A DNA stretch of 64,000 nt, taken from assembly GCA_964304625.1 (NCBI GenBank), contig OZ199840.1, positions 6,138,001 through 6,202,000 on the forward strand, in the 5' to 3' direction. Source of the DNA: Kudoa neothunni (Eukaryota > Cnidaria). Position numbers and translations under genes: made by a program. Position 1 is the stretch's first letter. Each line of letters starts with the position of its first letter. The notes under the pieces were generated by a model. The model was not told the origin of the DNA. It did no database searches and saw only the letters and a program-made list of their open reading frames with translations. Below are positions 1 to 13,153 of this stretch, piece after piece.

Positions 1-557
1 ACAGAATGGTGTCGATGGTTAGAAGTGTTTTGTGACTCAACAAATTATAATTTTACATCTAATAGTTAGGAATTTTTGCAATTTCATAATGACCATGTTT
101 CTTTTCCATGCTCATCGGTTATTTTGAGATGTGAATTTTATAATCACGTACACCTCGATAAGTTTTAAATTGTTTTTCTGTTTTCGTTTGGTCACTCATT
201 GATTAATTTTTCTATAGTTGTCAGTACAATAATAGAAAGTCTCTTGTATGAGTCATCTTTTTACTTTAGTTTCTTGAGTCTCTTTCTTCAACTTCATTTA
301 TATAAGAATATTTTAAATCAGTTAAAGAAATGTTGGCCTTAATATTTTTGGATAACCATATTCACTTATCATAATTTATGAAAAACCATTTTATAATCTT
401 CAGTATTCCACTTAGTAAGCAAGGCAATATATTTCATCAGTTCATCTTTGGTTTGGTATAAATTGTTGCCACTATTTTATGAATAGCGAATTTCTCGATC
501 TAGTGAAGCATTTCGCTGTTTAAAACATTTAAAAAGGCCACGAGTCAAGTGATATGG
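1..557. other. No gene seen
   Basis: AT-rich sequence with stops in all frames. I see no exon, RNA gene or repeat here. Confidence 0.5.
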
Positions 558-1157
558 CAGGAGTTCTCAACCGTTTTTTCAAATTCATCCCCTCGACCTG
601 GTGAAAAACCTAAAATTACCTCCTTAACTTGGAAACCAAATTCCTATTTACTTTACGGTTTTATACCTGCTTAGCTACAGCAGAGGCTACTAACAGGCTA
701 AATTCTAATCCTAATAGACATATACGCTTCCGCAATGACAATTTTTAATTCCATCAATCTTTACTCACAAGCTGTATATAGATTTGATTTTTTTTGATTT
801 TTCTAAATTAAATTATTTCTTGTCAATTCCTTTGCATTTAGGGTATAGAAATAATCCAAATTAACGACACTTGAATATTATTCACCATGAAAATAATTAT
901 TTTAAATATTATTATTATTATTAGGTTGCACTACTAAAAAATAAACATGACATAAAAGAAAGAGAATGATAATAGTTTTATAAATAACTGTTAAATACTT
1001 ATTCCTAAAAAATTTCTGCCTAATTCTTATTGATTTTAATAACCCTGAATAATATAATTCCTTAGAAATCCCGAAGTACATCACAAACCCATAATGAAAA
1101 AATTTCCTCTATCTAATTTTGATGTTATTTAATTTACCCCCCGGCTGAAGACCCCTG
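558..1157. mobile_element. Non-autonomous hAT-type element (MITE), about 600 bp
   Basis: The left end reads CAGGAGTTCTCAACCG and the reverse complement of the right end reads CAGGGGTCTTCAGCCG, 12 of 16 bases matching with the differences being transitions. The element is flanked by tgatatgg (550-557) and tgataggg (1158-1165), a 7/8 match of the 8-bp length that hAT transposases duplicate. No transposase frame lies inside; the one 60-codon frame on the minus strand resembles nothing known. It looks like a deletion derivative moved in trans and then aged. Confidence 0.7.
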
Positions 1158-1165
1158 TGATAGGG

Positions 1166-2575
1166 CAATCATAAATATATTTTTGTTAATTTAAGTGAGT
1201 ATTTTAATCTTATTAATAATTTTTTGGTTAAAATGCAGAATAATGGCCAAATTTTCAGATTATAGATTATAATTAGTTCGAATATTAATCCTATATTTTT
1301 AAACCCAGATTAGAGTTATATTTATGCTATAATTCCTGCCAGGAATGACTTATTTTCATTCAATATATTATTTTTGATAGTATGGTTATGCATTTGCTAC
1401 AACTGAACACCAAATGCTTTCATAGAATACGAATTCTTTCTTCTTTTAGACATAGATTTAATAATAGGCAATCGCTAAAGATGAAATACGACAATCCAAT
1501 AAAATTAGAGTTGCCTGACTTAAGTTCTACAACACATAAAGTATGCTTTACTTAAGCCAACTTAATTGATGGTAGAGCCTGTCGAAATAATCGCAAGGGA
1601 CCAGGAATTCACTGCATTAATAGAATACCGCAAATGCTATTGTGATGAAAAATAACGGTTGCAGAAAGTAACCTGCTGATGGTGCAACACTGATCAATAC
1701 TCATTATTAAAACATTCAACGAGTTCGTTTTTGTATATTGTCGCCAATTTTGATTACGGCCAATATGATACATTTTCAACCAATTTATTTTTACTTTGTA
1801 TGTTGTTTGAACGATTCTTTATGTATGAAAGAGGACATATCAACTCTTTTATTACTGCAGTATAATGATCAACTACATGGCGATTACTCGCCAACGGGGT
1901 TTTAACCTTTCGGGCGCCTCCAAATTTACTTTACATTTTGTGCTTTTTGGGGTCTATTAGACCCTATGTTTTTATGGGCTCATTAAAGGCAGAAATTTTT
2001 TTTAAGCTCGTATGTCAATTTGGAAAAAATTCTATCGATTAATTTAGACACTATTGTAAAAACATGACATAACGAATATATACGAGTGGGGTTAATGTGC
2101 CAACGGTAGAATTAACTGTGTATTAAAGTGGGTTTGTTCCAATCTTGTGTAATAATCATAATTTTTTATTCACAAAAAAAATTTATTCCGGCATGCTATT
2201 GATGGTTTAATTAATATTATATCATTTATAAACGTGCTAAATGGTTTCTTATAAAATATAACAGATGTCCTAATAAGTATTGTTAATTGTTTACGCATAT
2301 TATTAATTCGGTTTTCCGTTCAAAAAATATTCTATATTATTCATAACAATAAAAATAGACATTAAATTAACAAATTTGATACAATTGATTAAAGGTTCAA
2401 ACGAATCTGAAGATGTTTACGACAACACAAACCTTATTTGATATTTGCCGTACGTTAGCTGAGGTAAAATAACACAAAAGCACTATCATAACACATTAAA
2501 TGTTATTTTCTTTTGAGTAATCAATGCCAAGAAACTGAGAGATTTTTCACAATAAAGCCCTAAATAAAGGATGTA
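1166..2575. other. No gene seen
   Basis: AT-rich, non-coding as far as can be read. It ends at an assembly gap, so a gene partly hidden by the gap cannot be excluded. Confidence 0.5.
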
Positions 2576-2775
2576 NNNNNNNNNNNNNNNNNNNNNNNNN
2601 NNNNNNNNNNNNNNNNNNNNNNNNNNNNNNNNNNNNNNNNNNNNNNNNNNNNNNNNNNNNNNNNNNNNNNNNNNNNNNNNNNNNNNNNNNNNNNNNNNNN
2701 NNNNNNNNNNNNNNNNNNNNNNNNNNNNNNNNNNNNNNNNNNNNNNNNNNNNNNNNNNNNNNNNNNNNNNNNNNN
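2576..2775. other. Assembly gap of 200 N
   Basis: Exactly 200 unknown bases, so the true length is probably not known. Any frame crossing it is an artefact. Confidence 0.98.
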
Positions 2776-2813
2776 AAAAAGTTAAACTTCTTAAAAAATC
2801 ATTTCTACCCTAA

Positions 2814-3420
2814 ATGGAGTTCTCGATAGACGCCATCAAATTTGAAAGTTTACGAGAATATTATGCTTCCTATGAATACAAATTCAACAGAAAAGGGCAC
2901 GACGAAGACACTGACTAACGTATTTACGAATGGTTTTATTGGATACGATCCGAAAATATAGAAATATCAGCCTTTGATTTGATTAAACACGAAACAAAAC
3001 TGGATTGTTTGTGAATAATTCGTTTAAAAATATGACGTGCGACTAATTTATAGGATCCAAAGAAGTATTAATTCAAAAGCGTGTGTTTTCATGGAAAGGC
3101 TAAGTATGTACCTACAAATATTATTAAAGACTGTAACTGAAAGCTTTCGGAAATAATAAAAGGCCAAGTTGCAGATAAAATTATTAACGATTCAAATTTA
3201 AATTCTACAAAAGAGAATTACAATGAGCAAGAGTCTCACATACCATTTGGTGAGAATGAAGTAACTATCCACCCTTAAACAATTGTAGATGAAAATGCTG
3301 CAGTAGTAAAACTACAAGAGCAATGTGAACAAAAAGTTACAATAGCCGATGTTTTAAAAACGTTACAAAAATTAACAATGATTTTTAAAACCTCATGAAT
3401 ATGTAGAATTAATGAAATTT
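2814..3420 (+). pseudogene. Unidentified coding-like stretch, decayed
   Basis: Just right of the gap the plus strand has several long, mostly open runs with protein-like composition, beginning at an ATG at 2814 (MEFSIDAIKFESLREYYASY) and continuing past 3180 with an acidic, Asn/Glu-rich run. Stops interrupt every frame within 100-200 bases and no clean splice sites rescue them. I do not recognise the family. It may be the remains of a transposon gene whose 5' part lies in or beyond the gap. Confidence 0.3.
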
Positions 3421-4114
3421 TAATTTGGATGTAACAGATTTATTAAAAAATAAAACAGAATATTATAAAACACGCTTTTAAAAATTGATTTTATCCCCAA
3501 CGCATACCTAAAAATTACGACTTTAAGATGATAAGTACTGTCTAATTTGTAATTTTTTAAGTCCCGAATGTATTACGAAATGGTGGTTACCCCTCGTATT
3601 TAAAAAGAAAGTGGTTATTGACACTTTCAATAATATTCGGGGTCCACCAGTTTCATTAAAATTAATTATTTCTCGCCTATAAGAACAGAATGGTGTTTAA
3701 AAAATAATTAAATATAGCATATGCTAAAGAATTCAATCAATAAACAGTCTTTGAGAATGGATTTTTGGGTATTAAAATTTACTATGCGCATAATCTCTTC
3801 GCCCCAAAATGCATAAAAAATCAATTACCGCAATTTCAGAAGATTTTAAAGTATATAATAATTTTAGCACTTTAAACTTCAACATTGTGCATCATTAAAA
3901 CTTTTGAATGGAATTTTTGAGACGATACGTTCGTTTAAAACAATTACATTAAGATTTTCGAGGTTAGCGCGAAAAATCGACTACTTATTGTATACCCAAA
4001 AGGACTACAAACATGGGATTTAATTTATTCGAAATAACAGTCATCCCATAAATAAATTGGATGCAAGTTCGACCGTGATTAATATTCTAGTAGCTTAGAT
4101 AATTTAGCTCAAAA

Positions 4115-4120
4115 TTTATT
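4115..4120 (-). promoter_or_regulatory. Poly(A) signal of the RRM gene
   Basis: AATAAA on the minus strand, about 40 bases past the stop codon of the fourth exon. Its place supports the reading in which the 4260-4160 exon is the true 3' end. Confidence 0.6.
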
Positions 4121-4159
4121 CATTACAGCAGCCACCAACATATATACACATATACATGG

Positions 4160-6097
4160 CTAACTAGGCAACAAAACAGAAATATTACATGAGTTGGAGG
4201 CTGAGGAAATGGCGGGTGGAGTAGCAGTCAACTCAACAGATGCCAAAATAGGAGGGTTATCTAAAATCGACATTACTCATTAAATAAGGAGTTCATTGAA
4301 ACAGCGTATTTATAAACAGATTAAAAATTACTTAACATGGACTCAGCTGTGGGTTTTGCGGAAATTGGATCAGCGTGTGATTTCGAAAACGATTTTCTAT
4401 TATCAGCGTTGGTTGTGGCGGATTTGTTATTAGATCGATCGGATCGAGCTTCTTCTAGTCTTGTTTTTCGATGCGACTTTTCAACCAAATCACTACCAGA
4501 TGTGTTGGATGTTTCGATTATTGAAGACTTGTTTTTGTAGGATAATTTTCCGTTTGTCGATTCTGAAGTTCTATTTGAAGACCCAAACGAATAGTTGTCA
4601 AGATTATTTGATTTTCTAGAATGATGATCTCGATTTTTGTCATTACTCTCATTCAAAGTAGTTGAAAAGTGTTCAGACTGTTCTCTAGTGGCGCTATTTT
4701 TCCACGTACTTGTATCCAAATGATGGTGTTGTTGAAAGAGATTAGCAGCCTCATATTTTGGGTCGGCGAAATCAACCTAAAAAAGTGATACCACATTCAC
4801 CAACACAATCCATATCAACACCATCAGGACATCAATACACCAAGAGATAGCTTGATTTAGGTGAAACAAAAATATTTACCTGAACAGGATAACGATGGCC
4901 ATTCAAACGCAAACCCCTTAGATTTTTTACAACTTTCAACGCATCATGCACATCTTTAAAAACAAAATATATATAGGTTTGATCTTTGCCCAGCAAACAA
5001 TCCAAATATTCGGAGTATTTTTTCACTTCGAAACAGATCTCATCCACATCAATCTGGCGAGTGTAATCACCAATCCAAACCAAACTGGTTTGAAATATAG
5101 ATCCATAACCTACAGCCATACGATTCCCCGAGACAATTGTACCGGTTAGTCGGTTTTTGGCCTCAAGTGCATCTTTCAAGTGGAGAAACTTCACAAATCC
5201 GTATGAGGCAAAACGACCTTGCCTTTTCACAACAATATCCAATATTTCACCGTACTCGGAGAAAACTCTTTTCACTTTAACAGCATCAACATTTTTATCC
5301 AAATTTCCAAAGTAGAGTGTTCGTGTTGGAGTTTTATCATCGTAACGTTGAAAATTTTTAGATCTTTTATCTACCCAATCATTTGTCGTATAACGATCAT
5401 CAATATCAATATCGTGATTGTCGTTGTTGTTTTTTGAATATTTTCGATGGCCATTTTCATCTCGCTTACTGCGTGTAGTTGTATTTGGGTGCTCGAAATC
5501 ACTACCGCTATTTAGCTGTAGCTGGTTATCATTATTATCGGTTTTGGTTTTCTTAAACTCAGATCTTTCAATCTCATACACATTGTTTTCATCTATGATG
5601 GCAGTATCGGTAACAGTGGTAGTGGTATCATTGGTTGACTTCATCTTTATTCTCTGGTTGTACTCTAAAAAATGTTTATCAGATTCACTCTAAAAAGATT
5701 AAAATTAACTACTTCTCTTCTTCGACGATCTCGCATCGTTACGATCTTGATTCTGTTTGCCAGATAAAAACTTAAAATTTAAAACGTTCCCAAAAATAGA
5801 TATGGTTTCCTTTTGTGTGATTAAGTAATGTCTGAAGTCGTTAAAATCGTGAATATCATCAAATTCAATAACCACCCATCTGTATTGTTTTCCGTTGTCA
5901 TCGGTGGCAATTTTGATGGTCATTTTTATCATTCCAAACCTTTCTATCTCCGGCGCAAGCACTTTTATTATTTCATCGTCAGTTTTATTGATTTCTATGA
6001 TAGACGCTTTTACTCTACATTGATTGCTTGTCTCGTTCTGCAAATACGAATCACCGGAATGATCTTCAGGAGTGGCAGGCGGCATTGGTTGTCTCAT
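4160..6097 (-). CDS. Spen/RBM15-family protein with three RRM domains, no SPOC domain
   Basis: Spen-family proteins bind RNA through three N-terminal RRMs; RBM15 members recruit the m6A methylation machinery and Spen members act in transcriptional repression. Four exons fit: 6097-5713, 5664-4880, 4776-4332 and 4260-4160, 1716 nt, 571 residues. RRM1 covers about residues 32-110, RRM2 about 243-315 (RNP2 LYFGNL, RNP1-like YGFVKF) and RRM3 about 322-395. Exon 3 opens with VDFADPKYEAANLFQQ, the conserved end of the third Spen/RBM15 RRM. The tail is rich in Ser, Asn, Arg and Asp. The C-terminal SPOC domain usual in this family is absent. If the last splice is not used, the protein ends 33 codons earlier, at 4321. 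The start ATG at 6097 is the first in frame. Family placement is firm; choosing between spenito/RBM15 and Spen is not possible. Confidence 0.85.
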
Positions 6098-8285
6098 TGT
6101 TGTACGTCACGCTTGCGCAAAATATTGGAAAGGATTAAGTATCATTCTTATATACGACTCTGCAGTGTAACAATTCAGATTCTAATGCCGACCATATAAC
6201 GAACACAATGGAATTGTTTCGCTTATTCAATGCGCCGTGTGATTTGATAAAACGTGGTTTTGAAGTTAGACGTTGATTTTATTAGCTATAGAATTATTTA
6301 AATCCCTTTTCAGTTTTATTCCCTTTTACAGTAATAAATATGGGGAAAATATTTTCAAGCCTAATAATGTTCCCCTGTAATTATAAGGTGGTTTTTTTAT
6401 GTGGCGTGGCTTTTTGCATGGTAGATAATATTCAGGTGTCACTAGTTTTGGCCATATTTAATTAGCACATGCGCCTGGATTTTGCTATTGGTCCGAATAC
6501 GTTAATTGGGTCATCCCTATGATTTTATTTCACTTAAAGAAATATTAAAATTGTGTATTTAAACTGAGTATCATGAATGGAATTATTTTTAAATGGGTAT
6601 CAAATCTATAAGATTCATTTATGTTGCATAATATATCGGAAAAGACATGGAATTATTTATTCTTAATAGAAACCAAATGCATGCAAAAGAATAAAACATA
6701 TCTTTAGTATGTATTTTTAAAAGCTTATGTTTATGTCCAATAAATCGGTATAAAACATTGTAGAATATAATTATTGATATTTCATGAACACCGTACGTTG
6801 GAGTTGTATTTAATCTTCGAGATATGAAGGGGGTATTATGAACCAAAAATTATGAGAAATACTTTATTATTTTATATTTGTATTGCATTTGCAGCGGGAA
6901 TTGTATATCGTAATTCCGCATAGATTATTTTCAGGAATATGAGAAAATTTAACAACGATAATTAGCTTGGCGGTCATGTATCGTTTAAAAGAAGAAAATC
7001 GAATGAGATTGTAGGTAAGTTTATATTTTTGATTAATTATCTAAATTTTCAGTACTTATGTTGGATTAACGCTAATGCTTTGGCATTTAAGATGACTCCG
7101 TTCAAGACATATGTCACAACCAATTACTGAATAACCATTTGACAAATTTATTTTACAAATATTTCGCCTATATCCAGCATCCGATTTTTTTTATTTTTCT
7201 TAAAATTGAATAGAACATCTTTGCTAAAACAATTGGAATCTTATCTAATGGAATTCTCGGATCAAATATCCCATCGTTTATGTTGTCCAACAAAACTTCC
7301 ACGCCTTTTCACTCAATTATAACCTTTCGATTCAAACCTTAACTGCGAGATCTTTACTAACAAACCAAATAGAAATTTCGTAAAAAATTATTATTCCTGT
7401 TAATAATAGAGTTACTTAAATTTTTGTTCCTCTATTAAATTAAAACCCGATTTGGTGTCAATAAGGTGATTTTTATGTTCCTATTACTGTGGTAGATGAG
7501 CCCCTGGGGAAACATTTGTGTTCAATTCTAGTAGGAAGAACTAACTCTGAAACAAATAAAAAACAATAAATATCTTATGTTAAACCTGAAATCTGCTTAT
7601 TTATATTGATGTTAAAATTCAATTTCTGAAATATTGTTATTCTCAACAACGTTAACCTAAACATTCTCTCAACTTGCACTAATGTCCATTACGCAAAGGC
7701 ATTGGCTATTATCACGCTAGCGTATAACCCCATGCCGGGGCCGTCTATTGCCACGAAAACGAATTTCTCCATAACCACACAATAATATACAGTTCTGTTT
7801 TCATATTTGTAATGAGAGCTTTTTTCATATGAAAATGCATTCGCTAAATTTTTGGCCTATGCAGCATATAGCCGCTTATCTTTCACACTTGTTGTCACAG
7901 TTACTTAATTTTTATAAAATATTAGATGATAAAATTGTTTACTTAAAAAGTTGAAAAAATAACCAACAGATATCTTAAACACAACATCGAATTTGTATGT
8001 CATAAATAGGGATCACATAATCATTGATTGAACTTCGAGTATCTTTGAATTTTATGATAAATAGAAAATAATATGCAAGAATAATTGACAACACACGAAT
8101 AAACTTAATTATAGTTCAAATATGTAGCTCATTGATTTTTTTCTTTTCTTCCCGATTGCAGTCATTCCAAAATCCCTTAGTCTTCATACTGTTTTAGGCT
8201 TTTTAGGAAGTGAAAAATCTGCAAAAAATGTAGGAAGATACACTGAAACTAAAACCTTAGAATTCCAGAAGATTTGGTTGATTTT

Positions 8286-8314
8286 ATATCTATCTATCTA
8301 TCTATCTATATCTA
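8286..8314. repeat. (TATC)n microsatellite
   Basis: About seven units of tatc with one interruption. Confidence 0.85.
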
Positions 8315-9031
8315 TTCTACTACAGTGGGTGACGTGTAGTTCGTAATTTGAGGAAATATTACAATTAACATACACAGAAGATTATAATAAGTTATTTATT
8401 CCTCGAACTATCTAAAAACATTTATTTGACCATTATTATTATAAATATAAATAAAATATGTTAAAATCAATTAATTAGGTTTTTTCTGGATTATTTTGTA
8501 GTGACGTGTGGTTCGTAACATTTTCAGGTGCGTTGAGATCTCTGTTTTCGATCGATGATTAAATGGAAGGAGGAAATAAAAACTGAGTTAGGACTTTAAA
8601 AGAGAAATATAAAATAATGAAGTTTTTCCAAAACCAGCGAAGGCGTGGAGTGCAAACAATTTTGAAAATGACGCCAATATTACTGATTTTATAAGTGAAG
8701 GTAACTTGTAACAGAGATGACAAATTTCTTAAATTTGACGACATAAGACGAAGAATTATTCCATTCAAAATTGTCATCTCTCTCATTTGTCTGATTTAAG
8801 ACATTGCTTGAAATATCATGGTTTAATAATAATAATAAAACATCAAGCGGATATTGAACGAGACGTACACAATGTAATTGTCAGAAACCTTAAAATTATT
8901 ACTATAACTGAGAAATTAACCCCAACATAAATTATCTTTATAGTTGATTCATACCATTGTATCCTCCTTAGTACCGCGCGCGCTATCTTAGCAATTACGA
9001 ACGATTGGTCGCTCATTATATTCACTATCTA

Positions 9032-9084
9032 CTATATATATGTATATATATATATAAAGCTGAAGTGTTCGTGTGTGTGTGTGT
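9032..9084. repeat. (TA)n then (GT)n microsatellites
   Basis: An alternating TA run (9032-9056) followed after 14 bases by seven GT units (9071-9084). Confidence 0.85.
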
Positions 9085-11626
9085 CAGCGAGTACGCATAT
9101 GCATCCCAATTTTTTCCTTATAGAGATATATTTATGAAATTTTTTAAAAATCACATCGTTTCGAAATATCTTTAAATCATTTTCACGCCACCAAATGTTC
9201 CAAGAAATGTTTAGAAAATGGTGATTTTGTCGATTCAAAGTTTGTTTAACGGATTACTTGAGTTCAATACTAGGATTAACACTGCTTATGACCTGCTGAT
9301 AGTCGGTTGAAGTTAATTTTTCACCTTTATATACTCTGTCAAATTTAAATTACGCGATATCATCTGACTTTTTATATAATGTTGGCGTGTATATTTTGGT
9401 GTTTGTGGAAATACACTCCTAATTTGTGGCGTTTTAACGTATTTGACATGATATACACATTTTGAAGGTTCTAATAATGGTTTTAGATATAATAAAAAAT
9501 CTATATACGTTTCATGAATAAAGAATTTGTGGAGAAAGTTAAAATTACATTGATTGAAGCGTTATAATGGAAAAACTGTGTCCATAGGTTTCATTGAAAT
9601 CATCCGCTAAGTTTAACTTTCCGTGATTAAATTCAGTGCAGATGGATGTATTTTTATTTTACCAAATTATTTAAATTGTTTATGTTAAAGTCGACGCGAT
9701 TTGTGGCTGTTTATGAGAAAAAGCGCATTAATGGCTATGCCGGCCAAAGGATATTTATTTAGCAATAAAAATTAATTTCTTATTTTTCCTTCTATCTCTA
9801 TCTATTTTTTATCTCCAATGAATAGTTGTGAATGAACATTCTGAGCCGGACCAAAAAATAACGTTTTAGATAACACTTTAACGGGATTTAAATCATTCGG
9901 AATGAAAAAAATACAACACTGACCTTAACTTATTTAGTGTTGGTGCCGAAACACGAAATTTTTAAATGAACTCTGGGATTGATATTTTCCTTCACAGAAA
10001 TTATCATAATTTAAATTGCATAATCTAAATCGTTATAGTAAGTTACTTAAAAATTTTTAGCAATTTTTTTTCATAGGGTTAATTCGAGATTTCAATATAT
10101 TTTTTGAATGCTATTAAAATACGCCTCTAGGCGAAATCTTCCCAAGCAACGCTGGGCAGTTCGCGCTAGTTTTAAATAAAACACATAAATCGAGATTAAG
10201 TTGTTTCCTTGTTGAAATAATTTGGGTTTCAACACGCATTCTAAAAACGATGTAAGATGCGTGTAGAGTTTTCAAATGATTAAATTTTTGTGATAACTTC
10301 TTAAATGAAAATTTCTTTTTATCAAATATACCGATTGACATTGAAACTATATTCGTCGTTTCGATAAGTTTTTACTCATTTTTTGGTTTTCCTAAGCTTT
10401 CTTGCAAAACAGCTGGCATAACTAATTCGATAATTTTCTATATTTGATGAGAGAATTTTTTAAATAATGTTTAAGTTCTTAATAACCTAATTATTCCTTA
10501 TCCCTAGACCTTAGGGTTAATATTCAAATCAATGTATAATTTTCCTTTTGCTAAAAATAATTCATTATGATATAAAAGTTGCATGGAAATATGCGACACT
10601 GCATTCTATACGTAATTTAAGAATTTATATTCACGATTAATTTTCCACAAAATACAGCCCCCTCTCAATACGTACCATGTAAATTAATGAGAAATTTTTT
10701 TCGTGCAATCAAACAGTACGTTTATTTTTAAAAGGGTGCACTCCTTCGAGAAACTCGGTTGATATTTAAGCATTGTTGTAATTGTTCAACCACAAAATAC
10801 CATTACATTTTTGATATAATCTTATTTTGTTAATTAAATTTGTATATTTTTGAACTAATAAGTATTCTTGATAAAAAGCAAGGTTGGATTTGTTTATAAA
10901 TGGGGGAATTTTGTTACAATAGTGAATACGTAAGTTACCATTCACAGATTATTCAAACCTAATTTATATCCTTTATAAAATTGCAAAAATGGAGTAACAA
11001 TTAATATTTTTATTGCTGACGCACCTTAGGTCGATTTTATTTTTTTATCGTTTGTAGACTAATAATAAATTTTATAATTAGAAGGATTACTTTTTATCAC
11101 TAAATTTTGAAAATAACCGAAAGTCCTATTTAAGTTACTTGATGACATTGTTCAGTGAATAAATGAACTCTAATCGTTACTTACATTTCTCATAAAATTA
11201 AGGTCATTATATTTTTGGTCAATAATTCGTAAAATAAACTTAAAAATACTCATTAATTTCTCTCAATACCTCTATTTATATTTGAATGGAAAGTGTGCGC
11301 ATAATTTGGTGTATCTAAATCACCACACTGAAAAAATAATGTCAAGTTATAAAATTCATAAGTAAAAATGGGGAAATAAAATTTACAGAGTTTAACATGC
11401 TAATTAAATTAAATCTCCCGTAGAACTTGTCCATCCAAAAATAAAAAAGTTAAAATTTTCCACCATATAATGCTAAGCAAAACTGGGCATTAACGCTAGT
11501 AAATATATATACGTGAAATAATATGTAAAAGTAACTTTAGTTTAGCAGTTAATAAAGTTAAAAATTTTGTAACAGGCTTAGTATTAATAGTTGCATGAAC
11601 TGTCCCGTATGGTCGTTATTGGACAG

Positions 11627-13153
11627 TTACTCCTCCTTCTCTTCCTCTTCATCCTCCTCCTCAATGTGACTGTCTGGAAGCACTTCTTCTTGATCTTCAG
11701 TTATCGGAGCAGCAGCAACATCAGCAGTTTGTGAGTCAGGTGAGGTGTCGGAAGAGGTTGGGGCAGATTCTTCGTTACTTTCAGGAGCTGTAATAGGAGT
11801 TTCGGTTGTAGTTGTTGAGGTAGTTGTTGGTTGGGGTAAATTAACTTCATTTAAACCTTCAATGCAAATGTAATTGCAAAGAGCTTCACTTTCAAAGTTG
11901 TTCGCATTTCCTCCAATTCCAGTAAATGCAAATCTTTTACACACCTTTTCTGTGGCATCATAATGCCATCTTGGCAATGTGCTTGCTTCATTTCCATTAC
12001 CAGATTCTTTTGGTTCGCTACATACGGATGGGATATCGGGCAAGCTGGCTTCTGTTAAGACCTCGTTAACTTTAAACATTAAATTATATAATTACAAACA
12101 TTAAAATAAATATACGAGCAGGGCAGGCACTTATACATTCTCCAGCCGTATCGAAATAATTTTTGGTTGAATCTACTTCAACATCAACAGCCAACATTTG
12201 CATACACAACCGTTTTGTAGAACTATAGTAATATTTGGTTGTTATATGCCCCTCGGTTGCTGGTTGATATGCAGCAGAATCGCATCTTTTTATTGCTGCG
12301 CCATCAACTAAATTCACTTATTAATCTTATTAAATTAATTTATTGTACTACTGTGACACTTTTCTTGGCATTGAGAAAATGACTCGAAGACACCGCGTGA
12401 TACAGTTTTGTCTACGATCGCATGAACACAAGTGGACTTTTGACTGTCACGTACGATCTTGATTTCTCTTTCAGCATTAGCTTCAGTGGAGCTTAAAATG
12501 GCCCCCACTTCGCAGTCAACTTTGTTGGGTATTTTGTGAGGTTCATTAGTTGCTATTTATAATTTTAACGCAGTAAACATGAAGAAGAAATTACTTATGC
12601 ACATATCCTTGCATGCACCTTCACTTGGAAACGACTGTTTAGGTTCATTACATCCCTTATAATTATATTTTTCACATGTTCCATCATCATTAGTGGGCTT
12701 TTTGAAATAATATCTATCAATTGCAGCTTTACCACAGACGTTGAAGCTGGTTTCTCCATTACTAGTAAGGGCATTCGCAGAGTCGCTGTTAACTGCGCAA
12801 GCATCAAGGCGACTCGCATAGTCAAATTTAACTAAATTATTATAGAAATAGATTAAAAAATATGAGCGTACATTCTTTGTTGCATTCTTCTAAAGACCCG
12901 AAATTATTGAAGTTAGTCCCACCAGCTCCTTTGTACTCAAATTTTTTACACGTAGCTGTCGTTTTATCAAGATAATATCGTATTGGATATGATCTTAATG
13001 GAATTCTATAATTTCTTTCACTACTAAACTCATATTTTTCATCTACTAAAATTAATGATAATGAAGTTTTTAGAAGGATGAATAACCAGCGAGATAAGAA
13101 ATAGATACGAAGGCAGAAATAATATAGATGAAGTCTGATAAGTAAAACTTCAT
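11627..13153 (-). CDS. Secreted protein with five divergent Kunitz domains
   Basis: Kunitz/BPTI domains are small extracellular folds, often serine-protease inhibitors. Six exons fit: 13153-13087, 13045-12872, 12831-12595, 12552-12352, 12307-12116 and 12069-11627, 1314 nt, 437 residues. Every intron is phase 1 and 40-46 nt long, one domain per exon. Exon 1 encodes a signal peptide (MKFYLSDFIYIISAFVSISY). Domain 2 keeps all six Cys (C..C..TCEKYNYKGC..GAC..DMC) with a long first loop. Domains 3, 4 and 5 keep C1, C3, C5 and C6 but lack C2 and C4; domain 1 keeps only C3 and C5. The core GIGGNANNF of domain 5 is typical. The C-terminus is a Thr-rich then strongly acidic tail ending EEEDEEEEKEE. 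Membership is clear; inhibitory activity of the reduced domains is doubtful, so a toxin-like, matrix or structural role is equally open. Confidence 0.85.

Larger units (their letters stand above)
6200..11626. other. Long gene-poor stretch with simple repeats
   Basis: About 5.4 kb with no exon chain I can support on either strand. It holds short microsatellites (listed separately) and two direct copies of a gtgacgtgt-gttcgtaa string near 8331 and 8501. The few 60-75 codon frames have no recognisable domain and look random. Confidence 0.5.

Noticed and set aside
4337-4540. Plus-strand frames opposite the RRM gene (4337, 4946, 5418, 5828).
   Set aside because: All are antisense shadows of RRM-coding exons.
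8325-9020. A cagtgggtgacgtgtagttcg end-like string with a direct copy 170 bp away, suggesting a Tc1/mariner element.
   Set aside because: No inverted partner with a flanking TA was found and the enclosed frames do not resemble a Tc1-type transposase.
12595-12825. A 76-codon minus-strand frame starting MTMRVALML.
   Set aside because: It is a shadow of the real Kunitz exon, which uses a different frame with six Cys and correct splice phases.
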